A stretch of DNA of 64,000 nt from Janthinobacterium sp. TB1-E2 (GCF_036885605.1 NZ_CP142523.1:1860001-1924000); one strand, 5' to 3'. Counted from the stretch's first letter, positions 1-10,000 are shown. Program-made: numbers and translations. Notes: generated by a model not told the origin, from the sequence alone.

Positions 1-501
1 GTCGGCATGGATGATTTCCTCAGCAAGCCGGTGGACGAGGCGGCGCTGCATGGCTTGCTGGCGCGCGCCATCGAGCGCCAGCTGCAGCGCGGTTTCATGC
101 TGCCGCGCATGCCGTCGAACGCGCCGCGCGGCGCCGCGCGGGGGCAGGCCGAACTCGATGCCCTGTTCGGCATCGCGCCGGCAGTTCCTGTTCCGGCGCC
201 TTCCCAGTCGGTCCGCAGCGGCGAGCTGCAACGGCGTATCCGCGTCGCCTTCGTCGCCGACCTGGAAGGGCGTTTGCGCGAACTCGACGCCGCCCTGGCG
301 GCGCAGGACCGCGATAACGCCGGGCGCCTGCTGCACGGCTTGAAGGGCAGCGCCGCCTATCTCGATGAAACGCAGCTGCACATGCTGTGCACGGAAATGG
401 AAGAGGCGGCGGATGGCGGGCGCTGGACGCAGGTGGCCCTGCATTTGCCGCAATTGCGCGCACTGTTGGCGCAAATAGCCGTTTCGGGTCAAGAAATGTA
501 A
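1..501 (+). CDS. Hybrid sensor histidine kinase, C-terminal end (receiver end plus Hpt domain), 5'-partial
   Basis: The reading frame is open at base 1, so the gene starts upstream of the window; 166 residues are visible. The first residues (GMDDFLSKPV) are the end of a receiver domain with the conserved Lys-Pro. After a linker rich in Pro and Ala, residues from about 80 onward form a histidine phosphotransfer (Hpt) domain, with the phospho-His in LLHGLKGSAAYLD. This is the usual C-terminal arrangement of a multistep phosphorelay kinase. The separate response regulator 86 bp downstream is a likely partner. The input domain lies outside the window, so the signal cannot be named. Confidence 0.85.
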   Translation, partial: VGMDDFLSKPVDEAALHGLLARAIERQLQRGFMLPRMPSNAPRGAARGQAELDALFGIAPAVPVPAPSQSVRSGELQRRIRVAFVADLEGRLRELDAALAAQDRDNAGRLLHGLKGSAAYLDETQLHMLCTEMEEAADGGRWTQVALHLPQLRALLAQIAVSGQEM

Positions 502-587
502 AATAGGCAATGCCGGCCTTCGGGCGCGCGGCGAAACTGGGTAGAATACGGCCAGGCACCTTGACGCTGCCGCCAATGGAGAAAGCA

Positions 588-1298
588 ATGAAAGTACTGG
601 TGGTTGACGATGATGTCGTGTCGCGCATGGTATTGATGCATTTGATCGACAGCTGCGGCGTGCACGATATCGTGGAAGCCGAAGATGGCGCGGCGGCGTG
701 GGAGCAGCTCGAAGGCGGCTTGCGTCCCTCGCTGTGCTTTTGCGACTTGCGCATGCCGCGCCTGTCCGGCATGGAGCTGCTGCAGAAAATCCGCTCCGAC
801 AGCGCGCTCGACGCCATGCCGCTGGTGCTCGTCTCGTCGGCCAATGACCAGGACACGGTGCGCGACGCCGTGCAGGCCGGCGCCGCCGGCTACATCGTGA
901 AACCCTTCCAGCCGGAGCAGGTGCGCCAGCATATCGACGCCTGCTTCGACGTTTCCGCCTTGCCGGCCGAGGCGCCGCGCGATACCTTGCAGCGGCTGGG
1001 CATCGACGGCGAACGCCTGCTGGCCTACTTGACGGGCTTTCAGGGACAGATCGGCGCCGCCAGCGAACAGGTCGACGCCTTGCTGGCACGCGGCGAACCG
1101 GCCCAGGCGCGCCAGCAGCTGGAACGGCTGCACCTCGGTTGCCGCACCCTCGGGCTGCATGGCGCGGAAGCGGGCATGAGCGCGCTGCTGCAATCGGCGG
1201 TGCTTGACGGCGGCCAGATGCAAACGGCCCTGGCCGCGCTGGCGCGCAGCGTGGCACAGCAGGCGCGTTTGCTGCAGCAACAGGACAGAGACGACTGA
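588..1298 (+). CDS. Response regulator, receiver domain with helical C-terminal region
   Basis: This is a 236-residue protein. The N-terminal about 120 residues are a typical receiver: VDDD acidic pocket, phospho-acceptor Asp in CDLRMP, and Lys in VKPF. No DNA-binding or catalytic output domain is recognisable. The remaining about 115 residues are helical and faintly Hpt-like (an LxxLHLGCRTLG stretch), but the conserved HxLKG is not preserved. ATG 588 is preferred over ATG 576 because GGAG (578-581) sits at a good distance before it. It follows the Hpt-containing kinase in the same direction and probably receives phosphate from it. It could act through protein contacts. Confidence 0.85.
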   Translation: MKVLVVDDDVVSRMVLMHLIDSCGVHDIVEAEDGAAAWEQLEGGLRPSLCFCDLRMPRLSGMELLQKIRSDSALDAMPLVLVSSANDQDTVRDAVQAGAAGYIVKPFQPEQVRQHIDACFDVSALPAEAPRDTLQRLGIDGERLLAYLTGFQGQIGAASEQVDALLARGEPAQARQQLERLHLGCRTLGLHGAEAGMSALLQSAVLDGGQMQTALAALARSVAQQARLLQQQDRDD

Positions 1299-1314
1299 AT
1301 CTGCTGTTTTTCGC

Positions 1315-1345
1315 TTGCCGGAAAAATACTTTAGGTTTAAAGTAT
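1315..1345 (+). promoter_or_regulatory. Candidate promoter with overlapping MarR-type operator for the anthranilate operon
   Basis: TTGCCG (1315-1320) and TAAAGT (1338-1343) are 17 bp apart and fit a weak sigma-70 promoter. A perfect inverted repeat, ATACTTTA (1326-1333) and TAAAGTAT (1338-1345) with spacer GGTT, covers the -10 element. It is AT-rich in a GC-rich setting, and its 20-bp span suits a MarR dimer. A MarR gene lies in the operon at 6187. Binding is inferred. Confidence 0.55.
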
Positions 1346-1391
1346 CTGCTTCCGGGCCTTGTGCACGCGCCCGCTACCCGCCAGGATGAGC

Positions 1392-3008
1392 ATGAGCAGC
1401 GACCCTTCGCCTACCACAGCATCTCCCCAGGACGACTTTGCGCGCACGCATTTGCCGCCGCGCGCACTCTGGCCGCAGCTGTGCCTTGATTTGCCCGAGC
1501 TCCAGTATCCGGCGCGCCTCAATTGCGTCGCCGCGCTGCTCGATGCGGCCGTGGTCAACGGCGGCGAGCGTACCGCCATCCTTGCCGACGGCCAGCGCTG
1601 GAGCTACGCCGAGCTGGCGCGGCAAGTCGACCGCATCGCCCACGTGCTGCGCAGCGATTTATGCCTGATCCCCGGCAACCGCGTGCTGCTGCGCGGCGCG
1701 AATACGCCCATGATGGCCGCCTGCCTGCTCGCCGTGCTGAAAGCCGGCTGCATCGCCGTGCCCACCATGCCGCTGCTGCGCACACGCGAACTGTCCACCA
1801 TCCTGGCCAAAGCTGAAGTGAATGCCGTGCTGTGCGCGCAGAGCTTGCGCGCGGAACTCGATGGCGTGCCCGGCTTGCCGCCCATGCTGTGCTTTGGCGC
1901 CGCCGACGCGGAACTGGAGCGGCGCATGGCGGCCCACGCTGCGCCATTTTCCGCATGCGACACGGCGGCTGACGACGTCTGTCTGATCAGCTTTACCTCG
2001 GGCACTACGGGCGTCCCCAAAGGCACCATGCACATACACCGCGACCTGCTGGCCATCTGCGACTGTTTTCCCCGCTCCATGCTGCAGGTGCGCGCCGACG
2101 ATATCTTCATCGGCACGCCGCCGCTGGCGTTCACCTTCGGCCTCGGTGGCTTGCTGCTGTTCCCCCTGCGCTTTGGCGCGGCCACCGTGCTGCTGGAAAA
2201 ACTCACGCCCGACGGCCTGCTGCGCGCCATCGGCGCCTATCAAGCCACGATCTGCTTCACGGCGCCCACCTTTTACCGTCAGATGGCGCCCCTGGCCGCG
2301 CAGCACGACTTGCGCAGCCTGCGCTTGTCCGTGTCGGCCGGCGAAGCGCTGCCGCTGGCCACGCGCGACGCCTGGCAGGCGGCCACCGGGCTGGCCATGA
2401 CGGACGGCATCGGCGCCACCGAGATGCTGCACATCTTCATTTCCGCCACGGGCGAGGGCATCCGCCGCGGCGCCATCGGCAAGGCCATTCCCGGCTACCA
2501 AGCGTGCATCGTCGACGATGCGGGCGTGCCGCAGCCGCCCGGCGTGACGGGCCGCCTGGCCGTAAAAGGCCCTACCGGTTGCCGCTACCTGTCCGACCCG
2601 CGCCAGCGCGATTACGTGCAGAATGGCTGGAACCTGACGGGCGACACCTTCGAGATGGATGCCGACGGCTATTTTTATTACCGCTCGCGCAGCGACGACA
2701 TGATCGTCTCGGCCGGCTACAACATCGCCGGCCCGGAAGTGGAAGAGGCGCTGCTGCGCCACCCGGCCGTGGCCGAATGCGGCGTGGTCGGGCGCGCCGA
2801 TGCCGAGCGTGGCCAGATCGTCGAGGCGCACGTGGTGCTGAAAGACGGCAGCCAGGCCAGCGAGGCGCTGGCTGCCGAACTGCAGGACTTCGTGCGCCAG
2901 CAGATCGCCCCGTATAAATATCCGCGCGCCATCCGCTTCCTGCCTTCGCTGCCGCGCACGGAAACGGGCAAGCTGCAGCGCTTCAAACTTCGCACGGACA
3001 CCCCATGA
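1392..3008 (+). CDS. 2-aminobenzoate-CoA ligase (benzoate-CoA ligase family, AMP-forming)
   Basis: This acyl-adenylate synthetase has about 538 residues. It carries the P-loop-like motif [16 protein letters not shown], the [11 protein letters not shown] segment, the [24 protein letters not shown] segment and the terminal Lys motif TGKLQRFKL. It would activate 2-aminobenzoate (anthranilate) to its CoA thioester with ATP. The substrate is assigned mainly from the next gene, which encodes the enzyme acting on 2-aminobenzoyl-CoA. ATG 1392 has AGGA five bases before it; ATG 1386 is also possible. The stop overlaps the next start as ATGA, indicating translational coupling. Benzoate or another aryl acid remains possible as a side substrate. 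Confidence 0.85.
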   Translation: MSSDPSPTTASPQDDFARTHLPPRALWPQLCLDLPELQYPARLNCVAALLDAAVVNGGERTAILADGQRWSYAELARQVDRIAHVLRSDLCLIPGNRVLLRGANTPMMAACLLAVLKAGCIAVPTMPLLRTRELSTILAKAEVNAVLCAQSLRAELDGVPGLPPMLCFGAADAELERRMAAHAAPFSACDTAADDVCLISFTSGTTGVPKGTMHIHRDLLAICDCFPRSMLQVRADDIFIGTPPLAFTFGLGGLLLFPLRFGAATVLLEKLTPDGLLRAIGAYQATICFTAPTFYRQMAPLAAQHDLRSLRLSVSAGEALPLATRDAWQAATGLAMTDGIGATEMLHIFISATGEGIRRGAIGKAIPGYQACIVDDAGVPQPPGVTGRLAVKGPTGCRYLSDPRQRDYVQNGWNLTGDTFEMDADGYFYYRSRSDDMIVSAGYNIAGPEVEEALLRHPAVAECGVVGRADAERGQIVEAHVVLKDGSQASEALAAELQDFVRQQIAPYKYPRAIRFLPSLPRTETGKLQRFKLRTDTP

Positions 3009-5380
3009 ATATTGTCTGCATCGGCGGCGGCCCCGCCGGCCTGTATTTCAGCCTGCTCATGAAAAAGCAGAACCCGGATCACCGCATCACTGTCATCGAA
3101 CGCAACCGCCCGTATGACACGTTTGGCTGGGGCGTCGTGTTTTCCGACCAGACCCTGGGCAACCTGGCCAACGCGGACGAGCCGACGGCGCGCGCCATCC
3201 TGCAGGCGTTCAACCACTGGGACGATATCGAAATCCACTTCAAGGGCGAGACCGTGCGCTCGGGCGGCCATGGCTTTTGCGGCATCGGCCGCAAGCGCCT
3301 GCTCAACATCCTGCAGGCGCGCTGCGAGGAGCTTGGCGTACAGCTGGTGTTCGAGACGGAAGTGCAGGACGATCAGGCCATCGCGAAGCAGTACGGCGCC
3401 GACCTGGTGATCGCCAGCGATGGCTTGAACAGCCGCATCCGCACGCGCTATGCGGCCAGCTACCAGCCCGAGATCGACCAGCGCCATTGCCGCTTTATCT
3501 GGCTGGGCACGCGCAAGAAATTCGAGGCGTTCACGTTTGCCTTCCGCCAGACGCCGCACGGCTGGTTCCAGGCGCATATCTATCAATACGATGGCGACAC
3601 TTCCACCTTCATCGTCGAGACGCCCGAACACGTGTGGCGCGCCGCGGGCTTGGACAGCATGAGCCAGGAAGCAGGCATCGCCTTTTGCGAAGCCCTGTTT
3701 GCCGAGGAACTCGACGGCCACGGTTTGCTGAGCAATTCGCCGCACTTGCGCGGCTCGGCGCAGTGGATCACCTTCCCGCGCATCGTCTGCCGGCAATGGG
3801 TGCACCGGCAGGATGGCGTACCCGTCGTGCTGATGGGCGACGCTGCCCACACGGCCCATTATTCGATCGGCTCCGGCACCAAGCTGGCGCTGGAAGACGC
3901 GATCGAGCTGGCGCGCTGCTTCGGCCAGCATGGGGATAGCGACACTGCGCTAGCCGCCTACCAGCAGCTGCGCGCCATCGAAGTGCTGAAAATCCAGAGC
4001 GCGGCGCGCAATTCCATGGAGTGGTTTGAAAACGTCGAGCGTTACAGCGCCATGGAAGCGCCGCAGTTCGCCTATTCCATGCTCACGCGCAGCCAGCGCA
4101 TTTCGCATGAAAACCTGCGTCTGCGCGACCCTGCGTATGTGGCCGATTATGAACAGTGGCTGGCGCGGCGCGCGGGCGAGCAGGCTGGCGTGACGCTGTC
4201 GCAAGAGCCATTGCCGCCCATGCTCACGCCGTTCCGGCTGCGCGGCGTGCTGCTGAAAAACCGCATCGCCGTCTCGCCGATGGCGCAGTACAGCGCCGTC
4301 GATGGCGTGGCGGGCGACTACCATTTGATGCACCTGGGTGCGCGCGCCACGGGCGGCGCGGGACTCGTGTTTGCCGAGATGACATGCGTGTCGGCCGATG
4401 CGCGCATCACGCCAGCCTGTCCCGGCATGTACAGCGAAGCGCACACGCAGGCCTGGCGCCGCATCGTCGATTTCGTGCATGCGAACAGCGATGCGAAGAT
4501 CGCCCTGCAGCTGGGCCACGCGGGCGCGAAAGGCTCGACGCGGCCCATGTGGGACGGCATCGACCTGCCGCTCAGCGAGGGCAACTGGCCCTTGATCTCG
4601 GCCTCGGAACAGCAATACCTGGCCGGTGTGTCGCAGGTGGCGCGCGCGGCCACGGAAAGCGACCTGGCGCGCATCGAACAGGACTTCGTGCGCGCCACGT
4701 TGGCGGCGGCCGTCGCCGGTTTCGACTGGCTGGAACTGCATTGCGCGCACGGCTACCTGCTGTCGAGTTTTATCTCGCCGCTGACCAATCGCCGCACGGA
4801 CGAATATGGCGGCAGCCTGGAAAACCGCTGCCGCTATCCGCTGCGCGTATTCCGCGCCATGCGCGCGGCCTGGCCGCAGGACAAGCCGATGAGCGTGCGC
4901 ATCTCGGCCCACGACTGGGTCGAAGGCGGCATCACGCCCGACGATGCAGTCGTCATCGCGCGCCTGTTCAAGCAGGCCGGCGCCGACCTGATCGACTGTT
5001 CCTCGGGCCAGGTCAGCAAACTCGAACAGCCCGTGTACGGACGCATGTTCCAGGCGCCGTTCGCCGACCGCGTGCGCAACGAGGCGGGCATCGCCAGCAT
5101 GGCCGTCGGCTCGATCTTCGAAGCCGACCACGCCAACAGCATCATCGCCGCCGGGCGCGCCGACCTGTGCGCCGTGGGCCGGCCGCACCTTGCCAACCCC
5201 GCCTGGACCTTGACGGAAACGGCGCGCATCGGCCACAGCGGCACCGGTGCCGCGTGGCCGAAACAGTACCGTCCGGGCCAGCAGCAGCTGGAACGCAATC
5301 TGCAGCGCGAACGCCAGCTGGCCGCCGCCAATACGGGCCTGACCCCGCAACAGGTGGCCGCGCGGCTGCTGGAAGGATGA
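3005..5380 (+). CDS. 2-aminobenzoyl-CoA monooxygenase/reductase (bifunctional flavoprotein)
   Basis: This 791-residue fusion has two flavin domains. Residues 1 to about 380 form an aromatic-ring FAD monooxygenase, with the dinucleotide motif GGGPAGLY at the N-terminus and [23 protein letters not shown] near residue 280. Residues from about 400 form an Old Yellow Enzyme type reductase ([41 protein letters not shown]). In Azoarcus evansii the homologous enzyme hydroxylates and then reduces the ring of 2-aminobenzoyl-CoA, giving a non-aromatic product. The order monooxygenase-reductase and the length match that family; salicylyl-CoA 5-hydroxylases are relatives. It sits directly after the CoA ligase. 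Confidence 0.9.
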   Translation: MNIVCIGGGPAGLYFSLLMKKQNPDHRITVIERNRPYDTFGWGVVFSDQTLGNLANADEPTARAILQAFNHWDDIEIHFKGETVRSGGHGFCGIGRKRLLNILQARCEELGVQLVFETEVQDDQAIAKQYGADLVIASDGLNSRIRTRYAASYQPEIDQRHCRFIWLGTRKKFEAFTFAFRQTPHGWFQAHIYQYDGDTSTFIVETPEHVWRAAGLDSMSQEAGIAFCEALFAEELDGHGLLSNSPHLRGSAQWITFPRIVCRQWVHRQDGVPVVLMGDAAHTAHYSIGSGTKLALEDAIELARCFGQHGDSDTALAAYQQLRAIEVLKIQSAARNSMEWFENVERYSAMEAPQFAYSMLTRSQRISHENLRLRDPAYVADYEQWLARRAGEQAGVTLSQEPLPPMLTPFRLRGVLLKNRIAVSPMAQYSAVDGVAGDYHLMHLGARATGGAGLVFAEMTCVSADARITPACPGMYSEAHTQAWRRIVDFVHANSDAKIALQLGHAGAKGSTRPMWDGIDLPLSEGNWPLISASEQQYLAGVSQVARAATESDLARIEQDFVRATLAAAVAGFDWLELHCAHGYLLSSFISPLTNRRTDEYGGSLENRCRYPLRVFRAMRAAWPQDKPMSVRISAHDWVEGGITPDDAVVIARLFKQAGADLIDCSSGQVSKLEQPVYGRMFQAPFADRVRNEAGIASMAVGSIFEADHANSIIAAGRADLCAVGRPHLANPAWTLTETARIGHSGTGAAWPKQYRPGQQQLERNLQRERQLAAANTGLTPQQVAARLLEG

Positions 5381-5381
5381 C

Positions 5382-6182
5382 ATGAGCAAGGAACAACTTG
5401 ATGGCGCATTGGCCGACAAACATGCGCTGGTGACGGGCGCCGGCAGCGGCATCGGCCTCGCTTGCGCGGGCGCCTTGCTGGACGCGGGCGCCAGGGTTAC
5501 CCTGGCCGGGCGCGATGGCGCGCGGCTGGCGCGCGCGCGCATGCAGCTGGAAGAGGCGGGCCACGCGGGCAGGGTGGCCATCTGCGTGCTCGACGTGGCC
5601 GTGGAAGCGTCCGTGCAGGCAGGGTTTGCGCAGGCGGCCGCGCATTTCGGCCGCGTCGATATTCTGGTCAATAACGCGGGCCAGGCGCATGCGGCGCCTT
5701 TCGGCAAGACGGATGCCGCCATCTGGCAGCAGATGCTGGCCGTGAACCTGACGGGTGTGTACCACTGCTGCCAGGCGGCCATGCCGGCCATGCTGGAAGC
5801 GGGCTGGGGGCGCATCGTCAACGTGGCGTCGACGGCGGGCTTGAAGGGGTATCGCTATGTCAGCGCCTATGTCGCGGCCAAGCATGGCGTGATCGGCCTG
5901 ACGCGCGCGCTGGCGCTGGAAGTGGCGCCGCGCGGCGTCACCGTCAACGCCGTCTGTCCCGGCTACACGGAAACGGACATGGTGGTGCAGGCCGTGCAAA
6001 ACATCGTGCGCAAGACGGGGCGTGGCGAAGACGCGGCGCGTGCGGAACTGGCGGCGTCCAATCCGCAGCAGCGGCTGGTGCAGCCGCAGGAAGTGGCCGA
6101 TGCGGTGGCGTGGCTCTGCCTGCCCGCGTCGTCCGCCATGAATGGACAATCGATCGCCGTCGCCGGCGGCGAAGTCATGTAA
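5382..6182 (+). CDS. SDR-family oxidoreductase (probable 3-hydroxyacyl-CoA or alcohol dehydrogenase)
   Basis: This 266-residue short-chain dehydrogenase has the cofactor motif TGAGSGIG near residue 18, NNAG near residue 90 and the catalytic Ser and YxxxK pair (STAGLKGYRYVSAYVAAK). It begins one base after the preceding stop. Its place in the operon suggests oxidation of the hydroxyl intermediate formed after hydratase action on the ring product, in the manner of beta-oxidation. The sequence resembles 3-hydroxybutyrate dehydrogenases, but substrate specificity cannot be read from the motifs. Confidence 0.8.
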   Translation: MSKEQLDGALADKHALVTGAGSGIGLACAGALLDAGARVTLAGRDGARLARARMQLEEAGHAGRVAICVLDVAVEASVQAGFAQAAAHFGRVDILVNNAGQAHAAPFGKTDAAIWQQMLAVNLTGVYHCCQAAMPAMLEAGWGRIVNVASTAGLKGYRYVSAYVAAKHGVIGLTRALALEVAPRGVTVNAVCPGYTETDMVVQAVQNIVRKTGRGEDAARAELAASNPQQRLVQPQEVADAVAWLCLPASSAMNGQSIAVAGGEVM

Positions 6183-6186
6183 ATGA

Positions 6187-6708
6187 ATGAAGACCATGGA
6201 TAAAGAACCCGAAAATCTGCACGACGAACCCGTGCTGGACCTGGCCAGCCGGCTGACGCAGGACCATCACCAGTCGCTGAAATTGTGGCTGCGCATGCTC
6301 TCGTGCACGGTGAAGATTGAAAATGAGGTGCGCACGCGCTTGCGCGCCACCTTCGGCATCACCTTGCCCCGCTTCGACTTGATGGCGCAGCTCGAGCGCT
6401 TTCCCGATGGTTTGCGCATGGGCGAACTGTCCAAGCGCATGATGGTCACGGGCGGCAATATCACGGGCATCACCGACCAGCTGGAGCAGGAAAAACTCGT
6501 GGTGCGCGTGGTCGATCCGAAGGACCGCCGTTCGTACAGCGTCAAGCTGACGCCAGCGGGCCGGCGCGCCTTCGACGAGATGGCGCGCGTGCACGAAGGC
6601 TGGATCGCCGAACTGCTGCACGGCGTGACGCCCGACGACAAAACCCAGTTGATCGACCTGCTGTCGCACATGAAGCAGCAACTGAATGACACCTCGATAA
6701 AGGACTGA
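6187..6708 (+). CDS. MarR family transcriptional regulator of the anthranilate operon
   Basis: This 173-residue protein has a winged-helix core typical of Mar[47 protein letters not shown] followed by the wing [18 protein letters not shown]. It is embedded between the SDR and hydratase genes and spaced by only a few bases. MarR proteins in aryl-CoA pathways usually repress their own operon and respond to an aryl-CoA ligand. The inverted repeat at 1326-1345 is the obvious candidate site, and no second copy of that repeat was noticed nearby. ATG 6196 is an alternative start. Confidence 0.9.
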   Translation: MKTMDKEPENLHDEPVLDLASRLTQDHHQSLKLWLRMLSCTVKIENEVRTRLRATFGITLPRFDLMAQLERFPDGLRMGELSKRMMVTGGNITGITDQLEQEKLVVRVVDPKDRRSYSVKLTPAGRRAFDEMARVHEGWIAELLHGVTPDDKTQLIDLLSHMKQQLNDTSIKD

Positions 6709-6710
6709 CC

Positions 6711-7565
6711 ATGCGCCACCTCCCCGGCCAGCCGCAAGACCTGCCAGGCAACCGTGCCAGCCTGGCCCATTACGCGGCGCGGCATTTTCTGTTTGCCGTC
6801 GACGCAGGCGTTGCCACACTGACCCTGCACCGCCCTGAGCGCAAGAATCCGCTCACTTTTGACTCGTATGCGGAATTGCGCGAGCTGTTCCGCGCGCTGG
6901 CCCATGCGGACGACGTCAAGGCCGTCGTGATCACGGGCAGTGGCGACAATTTCTGTTCGGGCGGCGACGTGCACGACATCATCGGCCCGCTGACAAAACT
7001 CGACATGCCCGGCCTGCTGGCGTTTACCCGCATGACGGGCGACGTGGTAAAGGCCATGCGCGCCTGCCCGCAGCCCATCATCGCCGCCATCGACGGCATA
7101 TGCGCGGGCGCCGGCGCCATGCTGGCGCTGGCTTCCGATATCCGCATCGGCACGGCGCGCAGCAAGACGGCATTTTTGTTTACCCGCGTGGGCCTGGCCG
7201 GGTGCGACATGGGCGCCTGTGCCTTGCTGCCGCGCGTGATTGGCCAGGGCCGCGCCGCCGAGCTGCTGTACACGGGACGTTCCCTGGCCGGCGCCGAGGC
7301 CGAGCGCTGGGGCTGGCTCAACCGCCTCGTCGAACCGGAAGAATTGGCGGAGGCGGCGCAGCTGTTCGCCGCCGGCCTGGCCAGCGGCCCCACGTTCGCG
7401 CACGGCATGACGAAAAAAATGCTGCAGCAGGAGTGGAACATGGGCGTCGATGAAGCGATCGAGGCGGAAGCGCAGGCGCAGGCCATTTGCATGGCCACCA
7501 ACGATTTCCACCGCGCCTATCACGCTTTCGTGGCGAAGGAAAAACCACAATTCGAGGGTAACTGA
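6711..7565 (+). CDS. Enoyl-CoA hydratase/isomerase family protein
   Basis: This 284-residue crotonase-fold enzyme has the oxyanion-hole segments [13 protein letters not shown] (near residue 80) and [20 protein letters not shown] (near residue 128), and an acidic residue region at [13 protein letters not shown]. Crotonase enzymes hydrate or hydrolyse CoA thioesters in beta-oxidation-like routes. Here it likely acts on the partly reduced ring or on the open-chain CoA ester downstream of the monooxygenase/reductase. It begins right after the MarR stop and ends one base before the acyl-CoA dehydrogenase start, so it is part of the same transcript. Confidence 0.87.
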   Translation: MRHLPGQPQDLPGNRASLAHYAARHFLFAVDAGVATLTLHRPERKNPLTFDSYAELRELFRALAHADDVKAVVITGSGDNFCSGGDVHDIIGPLTKLDMPGLLAFTRMTGDVVKAMRACPQPIIAAIDGICAGAGAMLALASDIRIGTARSKTAFLFTRVGLAGCDMGACALLPRVIGQGRAAELLYTGRSLAGAEAERWGWLNRLVEPEELAEAAQLFAAGLASGPTFAHGMTKKMLQQEWNMGVDEAIEAEAQAQAICMATNDFHRAYHAFVAKEKPQFEGN

Positions 7566-7566
7566 C

Positions 7567-8718
7567 ATGCGTGACATGAGCTATCTGGACTGGCCATTTT
7601 TCGAAGCGCATCATGCCGAACTTGAACGCGAGCTCGATGCCTGGGCGACGCAGCACCTGGACGACGCCCATGATGCCGACGTCGATGCGGCCTGCCGCGC
7701 GCTGGTGGCGCAACTGGGGCAGGGAGGCTGGCTCGCGCATGCCACAAGCGCCGATGGCAAGATCGATACGCGTGCCATTTGCCTGATCCGCGAAACCCTG
7801 GCGCGCCACGATGGCCTGGCCGATTTCGCCTTTGCCATGCAGGGACTCGGTTCGGGCGCCATCGGCCTGTTCGGCAGCTTGGACAACAAGGCGCGCTATT
7901 TGCCGGACGTAGCCAGCGGCAAGCGCATCGCCGCCTTTGCCCTGTCCGAGCCGCAGGCCGGGTCCGACGTGGCGGCCATGGCGTGCGCGGCGCGCCGCGA
8001 CGGCGACGACTACGTGCTCGACGGCGAAAAGACGTGGATCTCGAACGGCGGTATCGCCGACTTTTACGTGGTGTTTGCCCGCACGGGCGAGGCGCCCGGC
8101 GCGCGCGGCATCAGCGCCTTCATCGTCGACGCCGACAATCCCGGCCTGGAAATCGCCGAACGCATCGCCGTGATCGCGCCGCATCCGCTGGCGCGCCTGC
8201 GCTTTGCCAATTGCCGCGTGCCCGCGTCGCAGCGCCTGGGCGAAGCGGGGCAGGGCTTCAAGGTGGCGATGGCGACACTCGACGTGTTCCGCACATCGGT
8301 GGCCGCCGCCGCCCTGGGCTTTGCGCGGCGCGCGTTTGACGAAGCGCTGCGCCACGCGACGTCGCGCCAGATGTTCGGCCAGACCCTGGCGGACTTCCAG
8401 CTGACGCAGGCAAAACTGGCGCAGATGGCCACCGGCATCGACTCTGCCGCCTTGCTCACCTACCGCGCCGCCTGGCAGCGCGACCAGGGCCGCAAGGTGA
8501 CGAAGGAAGCGGCGATGGCCAAGCTGACGGCCACGGAAACGGCGCAGCAGGTGATCGATGCGGCCGTGCAACTGTTTGGCGGCATGGGCGTCGTCACCGG
8601 GCATCCGGTCGAGCGCCTGTACCGCGAAATTCGCGCTTTGCGCATCTACGAGGGCGCCAGCGAAGTACAGCAATTGATTATTGCGCGCGAACTGCTGCGC
8701 GAGGCGGGAAACGCATGA
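7567..8718 (+). CDS. Acyl-CoA dehydrogenase
   Basis: This 383-residue flavoenzyme has family signatures: [15 protein letters not shown] and [15 protein letters not shown] for FAD and substrate binding, [21 protein letters not shown], and [27 protein letters not shown], which holds the probable catalytic Glu. ATG 7567 is chosen because GAGGG precedes it at 7554-7558 and because the product then has normal family length. The gene would desaturate a saturated acyl-CoA intermediate of anthranilate breakdown. Its stop overlaps a possible upstream start of the next gene as ATGA. Confidence 0.88.
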   Translation: MRDMSYLDWPFFEAHHAELERELDAWATQHLDDAHDADVDAACRALVAQLGQGGWLAHATSADGKIDTRAICLIRETLARHDGLADFAFAMQGLGSGAIGLFGSLDNKARYLPDVASGKRIAAFALSEPQAGSDVAAMACAARRDGDDYVLDGEKTWISNGGIADFYVVFARTGEAPGARGISAFIVDADNPGLEIAERIAVIAPHPLARLRFANCRVPASQRLGEAGQGFKVAMATLDVFRTSVAAAALGFARRAFDEALRHATSRQMFGQTLADFQLTQAKLAQMATGIDSAALLTYRAAWQRDQGRKVTKEAAMAKLTATETAQQVIDAAVQLFGGMGVVTGHPVERLYREIRALRIYEGASEVQQLIIARELLREAGNA

Positions 8719-8753
8719 GCAGCCTGAAGCGCATGAACAACGAGGAAAACAAT

Positions 8754-9146
8754 ATGCAAGTGTTACAACCAGCGGGCTGGGCCAGACCGCGCGGCTATGC
8801 GAACGGCATCGCCGCCAGCGGGCGCACGGTGTACGTCAGCGGCATGATAGGCTGGGATGCGCAGGGGCAATTCCACACGGACGATTTTGCGGGGCAGGTG
8901 CGCCAGGCCTTGCAAAATATCGTCGCCGTGCTGGCCGAGGCGGGCGCCTTGCCCGAACACATCGTGCGCATGAACTGGTATGTACTGGACAAGAAGGAAT
9001 ATGTGGCGGCATATCCACAAATTGGCGTTGCCTACAGGGAAATCATCGGCAAGCATTTTCCGGCCATGACTGCCGTGCAGGTGGCGGGACTGATCGAGGA
9101 CAGAGCGAGAGTTGAGATCGAGGTGACGGCGGTGTTGCCTGGTTGA
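8754..9146 (+). CDS. RidA/YjgF family protein (enamine/imine deaminase)
   Basis: This is a 130-residue member of the RidA family, recognised from GYANGIAASGRTVYVSGMIGW, ALQNIVAVLAEAGALPEHIVRMNWYV and the C-terminal PAMTAVQVAGLIEDRARVEIEVTAV. ATG 8754 is preceded by GAGGA at 7 bases and gives a standard N-terminus; ATG 8715, which overlaps the previous stop, would add 13 residues. RidA proteins hydrolyse reactive enamines and imines to carbonyls plus ammonia. The ring product of 2-aminobenzoyl-CoA monooxygenase/reductase is an amino-cyclohexene, that is, an enamine, so a dedicated role in ammonia release is plausible. A run of eight T follows the stop, but no convincing stem. Confidence 0.85.
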   Translation: MQVLQPAGWARPRGYANGIAASGRTVYVSGMIGWDAQGQFHTDDFAGQVRQALQNIVAVLAEAGALPEHIVRMNWYVLDKKEYVAAYPQIGVAYREIIGKHFPAMTAVQVAGLIEDRARVEIEVTAVLPG

Positions 9147-9153
9147 ATTTTTT

Positions 9154-9183
9154 TTGTTAATATTGCACTTTTTGCGATAAAAT
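9154..9183 (+). promoter_or_regulatory. Candidate sigma-70 promoter of the TLD-type PEP-CTERM gene
   Basis: TTGTTA (9154-9159) and TAAAAT (9178-9183) are separated by 18 bp. The stretch is strikingly AT-rich between GC-rich genes and lies about 85 bp before the start codon. Confidence 0.4.
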
Positions 9184-9222
9184 AAGGAATATAAAAACAT
9201 TATCTGTTATGTTATATTTAGC

Positions 9223-9242
9223 AACCGGAAAATACACCGGTT
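9223..9242 (+). repeat. Inverted repeat in the leader of the TLD-type PEP-CTERM gene
   Basis: AACCGG (9223-9228) and CCGGTT (9237-9242) are separated by 8 bp and lie 26 bp before the start codon, between promoter and Shine-Dalgarno. It could be an operator or a small RNA hairpin. Confidence 0.4.
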
Positions 9243-9268
9243 CCAAATACTGACAGTCGAGGTAGCAG

Positions 9269-10000
9269 ATGCAAAACAAATTCAGAACGGCAAGTGCCTT
9301 CCTGCTGGCAGTGGCTGGCGCGGGTTTCTGCTTGAGTGCGCAGGCCGCCTCTGGGCCTTCGCTGCTGTCTCCTACCTATCAGGGACAGCTGGAAACCTGG
9401 CTGGGCGAAGGGCACTTGAAGCTCGATGCGATCTATACCAAGTCGGCAGGCGATACGTCGCTTGATTTTCACAAGGCGTCCGACGGTAAGGGCCGTACTT
9501 TTTCCGTCATGGAAGCAAGCAATGCAGCGGGGCAGACCTGGCTGGTGGGCGGCTACAATCCGCAAAGCTGGAGTTCCACGGACGGTATGCATGTGACGAT
9601 GGCGGACAGTGCGCGGACGGGATTCCTGTTCAACCTGACGTCAGGCTTGATGCTGCCGCAATTGAAGCAGTATTTCAACGGCGATGAAATCGGCAAGGAT
9701 CAAACCTATAACAATATCAATTATGGCCCGACCTTCGGCTATGGCCACGACCTGTATGTGCCGCCGGATCTGACGCACGGCGGCGGCTCTTTCCTATATA
9801 CCTATAACTTTCGCGGGCAGCCATCGACAGGTATCAGTTTGCTCGATGGCTCTACCTGGCAAGCTAACGACGTGACCTTTGGTGCGATTCAGATATTCAC
9901 GATCAGTGCTGTGCCTGAACCTGCCACCTATGGAATGCTGCTGGCGGGCGTGGGGCTGCTGGCGCTGCTGCGTCGGCGCAAGGCGACTGCGGCCAGCTGA
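9269..10000 (+). CDS. PEP-CTERM-anchored TLD domain protein
   Basis: This 243-residue exported protein begins with a signal peptide (about residues 1-26, ending SAQA|ASG). The middle part carries a TLD-like pattern: LDAIYTKSAGDTSLDFHKAS, then TWLVGGYNPQSWSS, the hallmark GGY..xSW of TLDc folds. The C-terminus is a complete PEP-CTERM sorting signal: VPEPATYGMLLAGVGLLALL followed by RRRK. It would be exported, recognised by the exosortase XrtB encoded at 20568 and released or attached at the surface. AGGTAG before ATG 9269 serves as ribosome site. It stands alone with its own AT-rich promoter. The biochemical role of bacterial TLD proteins is unknown. Confidence 0.82.
   Translation: MQNKFRTASAFLLAVAGAGFCLSAQAASGPSLLSPTYQGQLETWLGEGHLKLDAIYTKSAGDTSLDFHKASDGKGRTFSVMEASNAAGQTWLVGGYNPQSWSSTDGMHVTMADSARTGFLFNLTSGLMLPQLKQYFNGDEIGKDQTYNNINYGPTFGYGHDLYVPPDLTHGGGSFLYTYNFRGQPSTGISLLDGSTWQANDVTFGAIQIFTISAVPEPATYGMLLAGVGLLALLRRRKATAAS

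Noticed and set aside
9147-9160. T-run after ridA as a terminator
   Set aside because: A run of eight T is present, but no stable stem precedes it.
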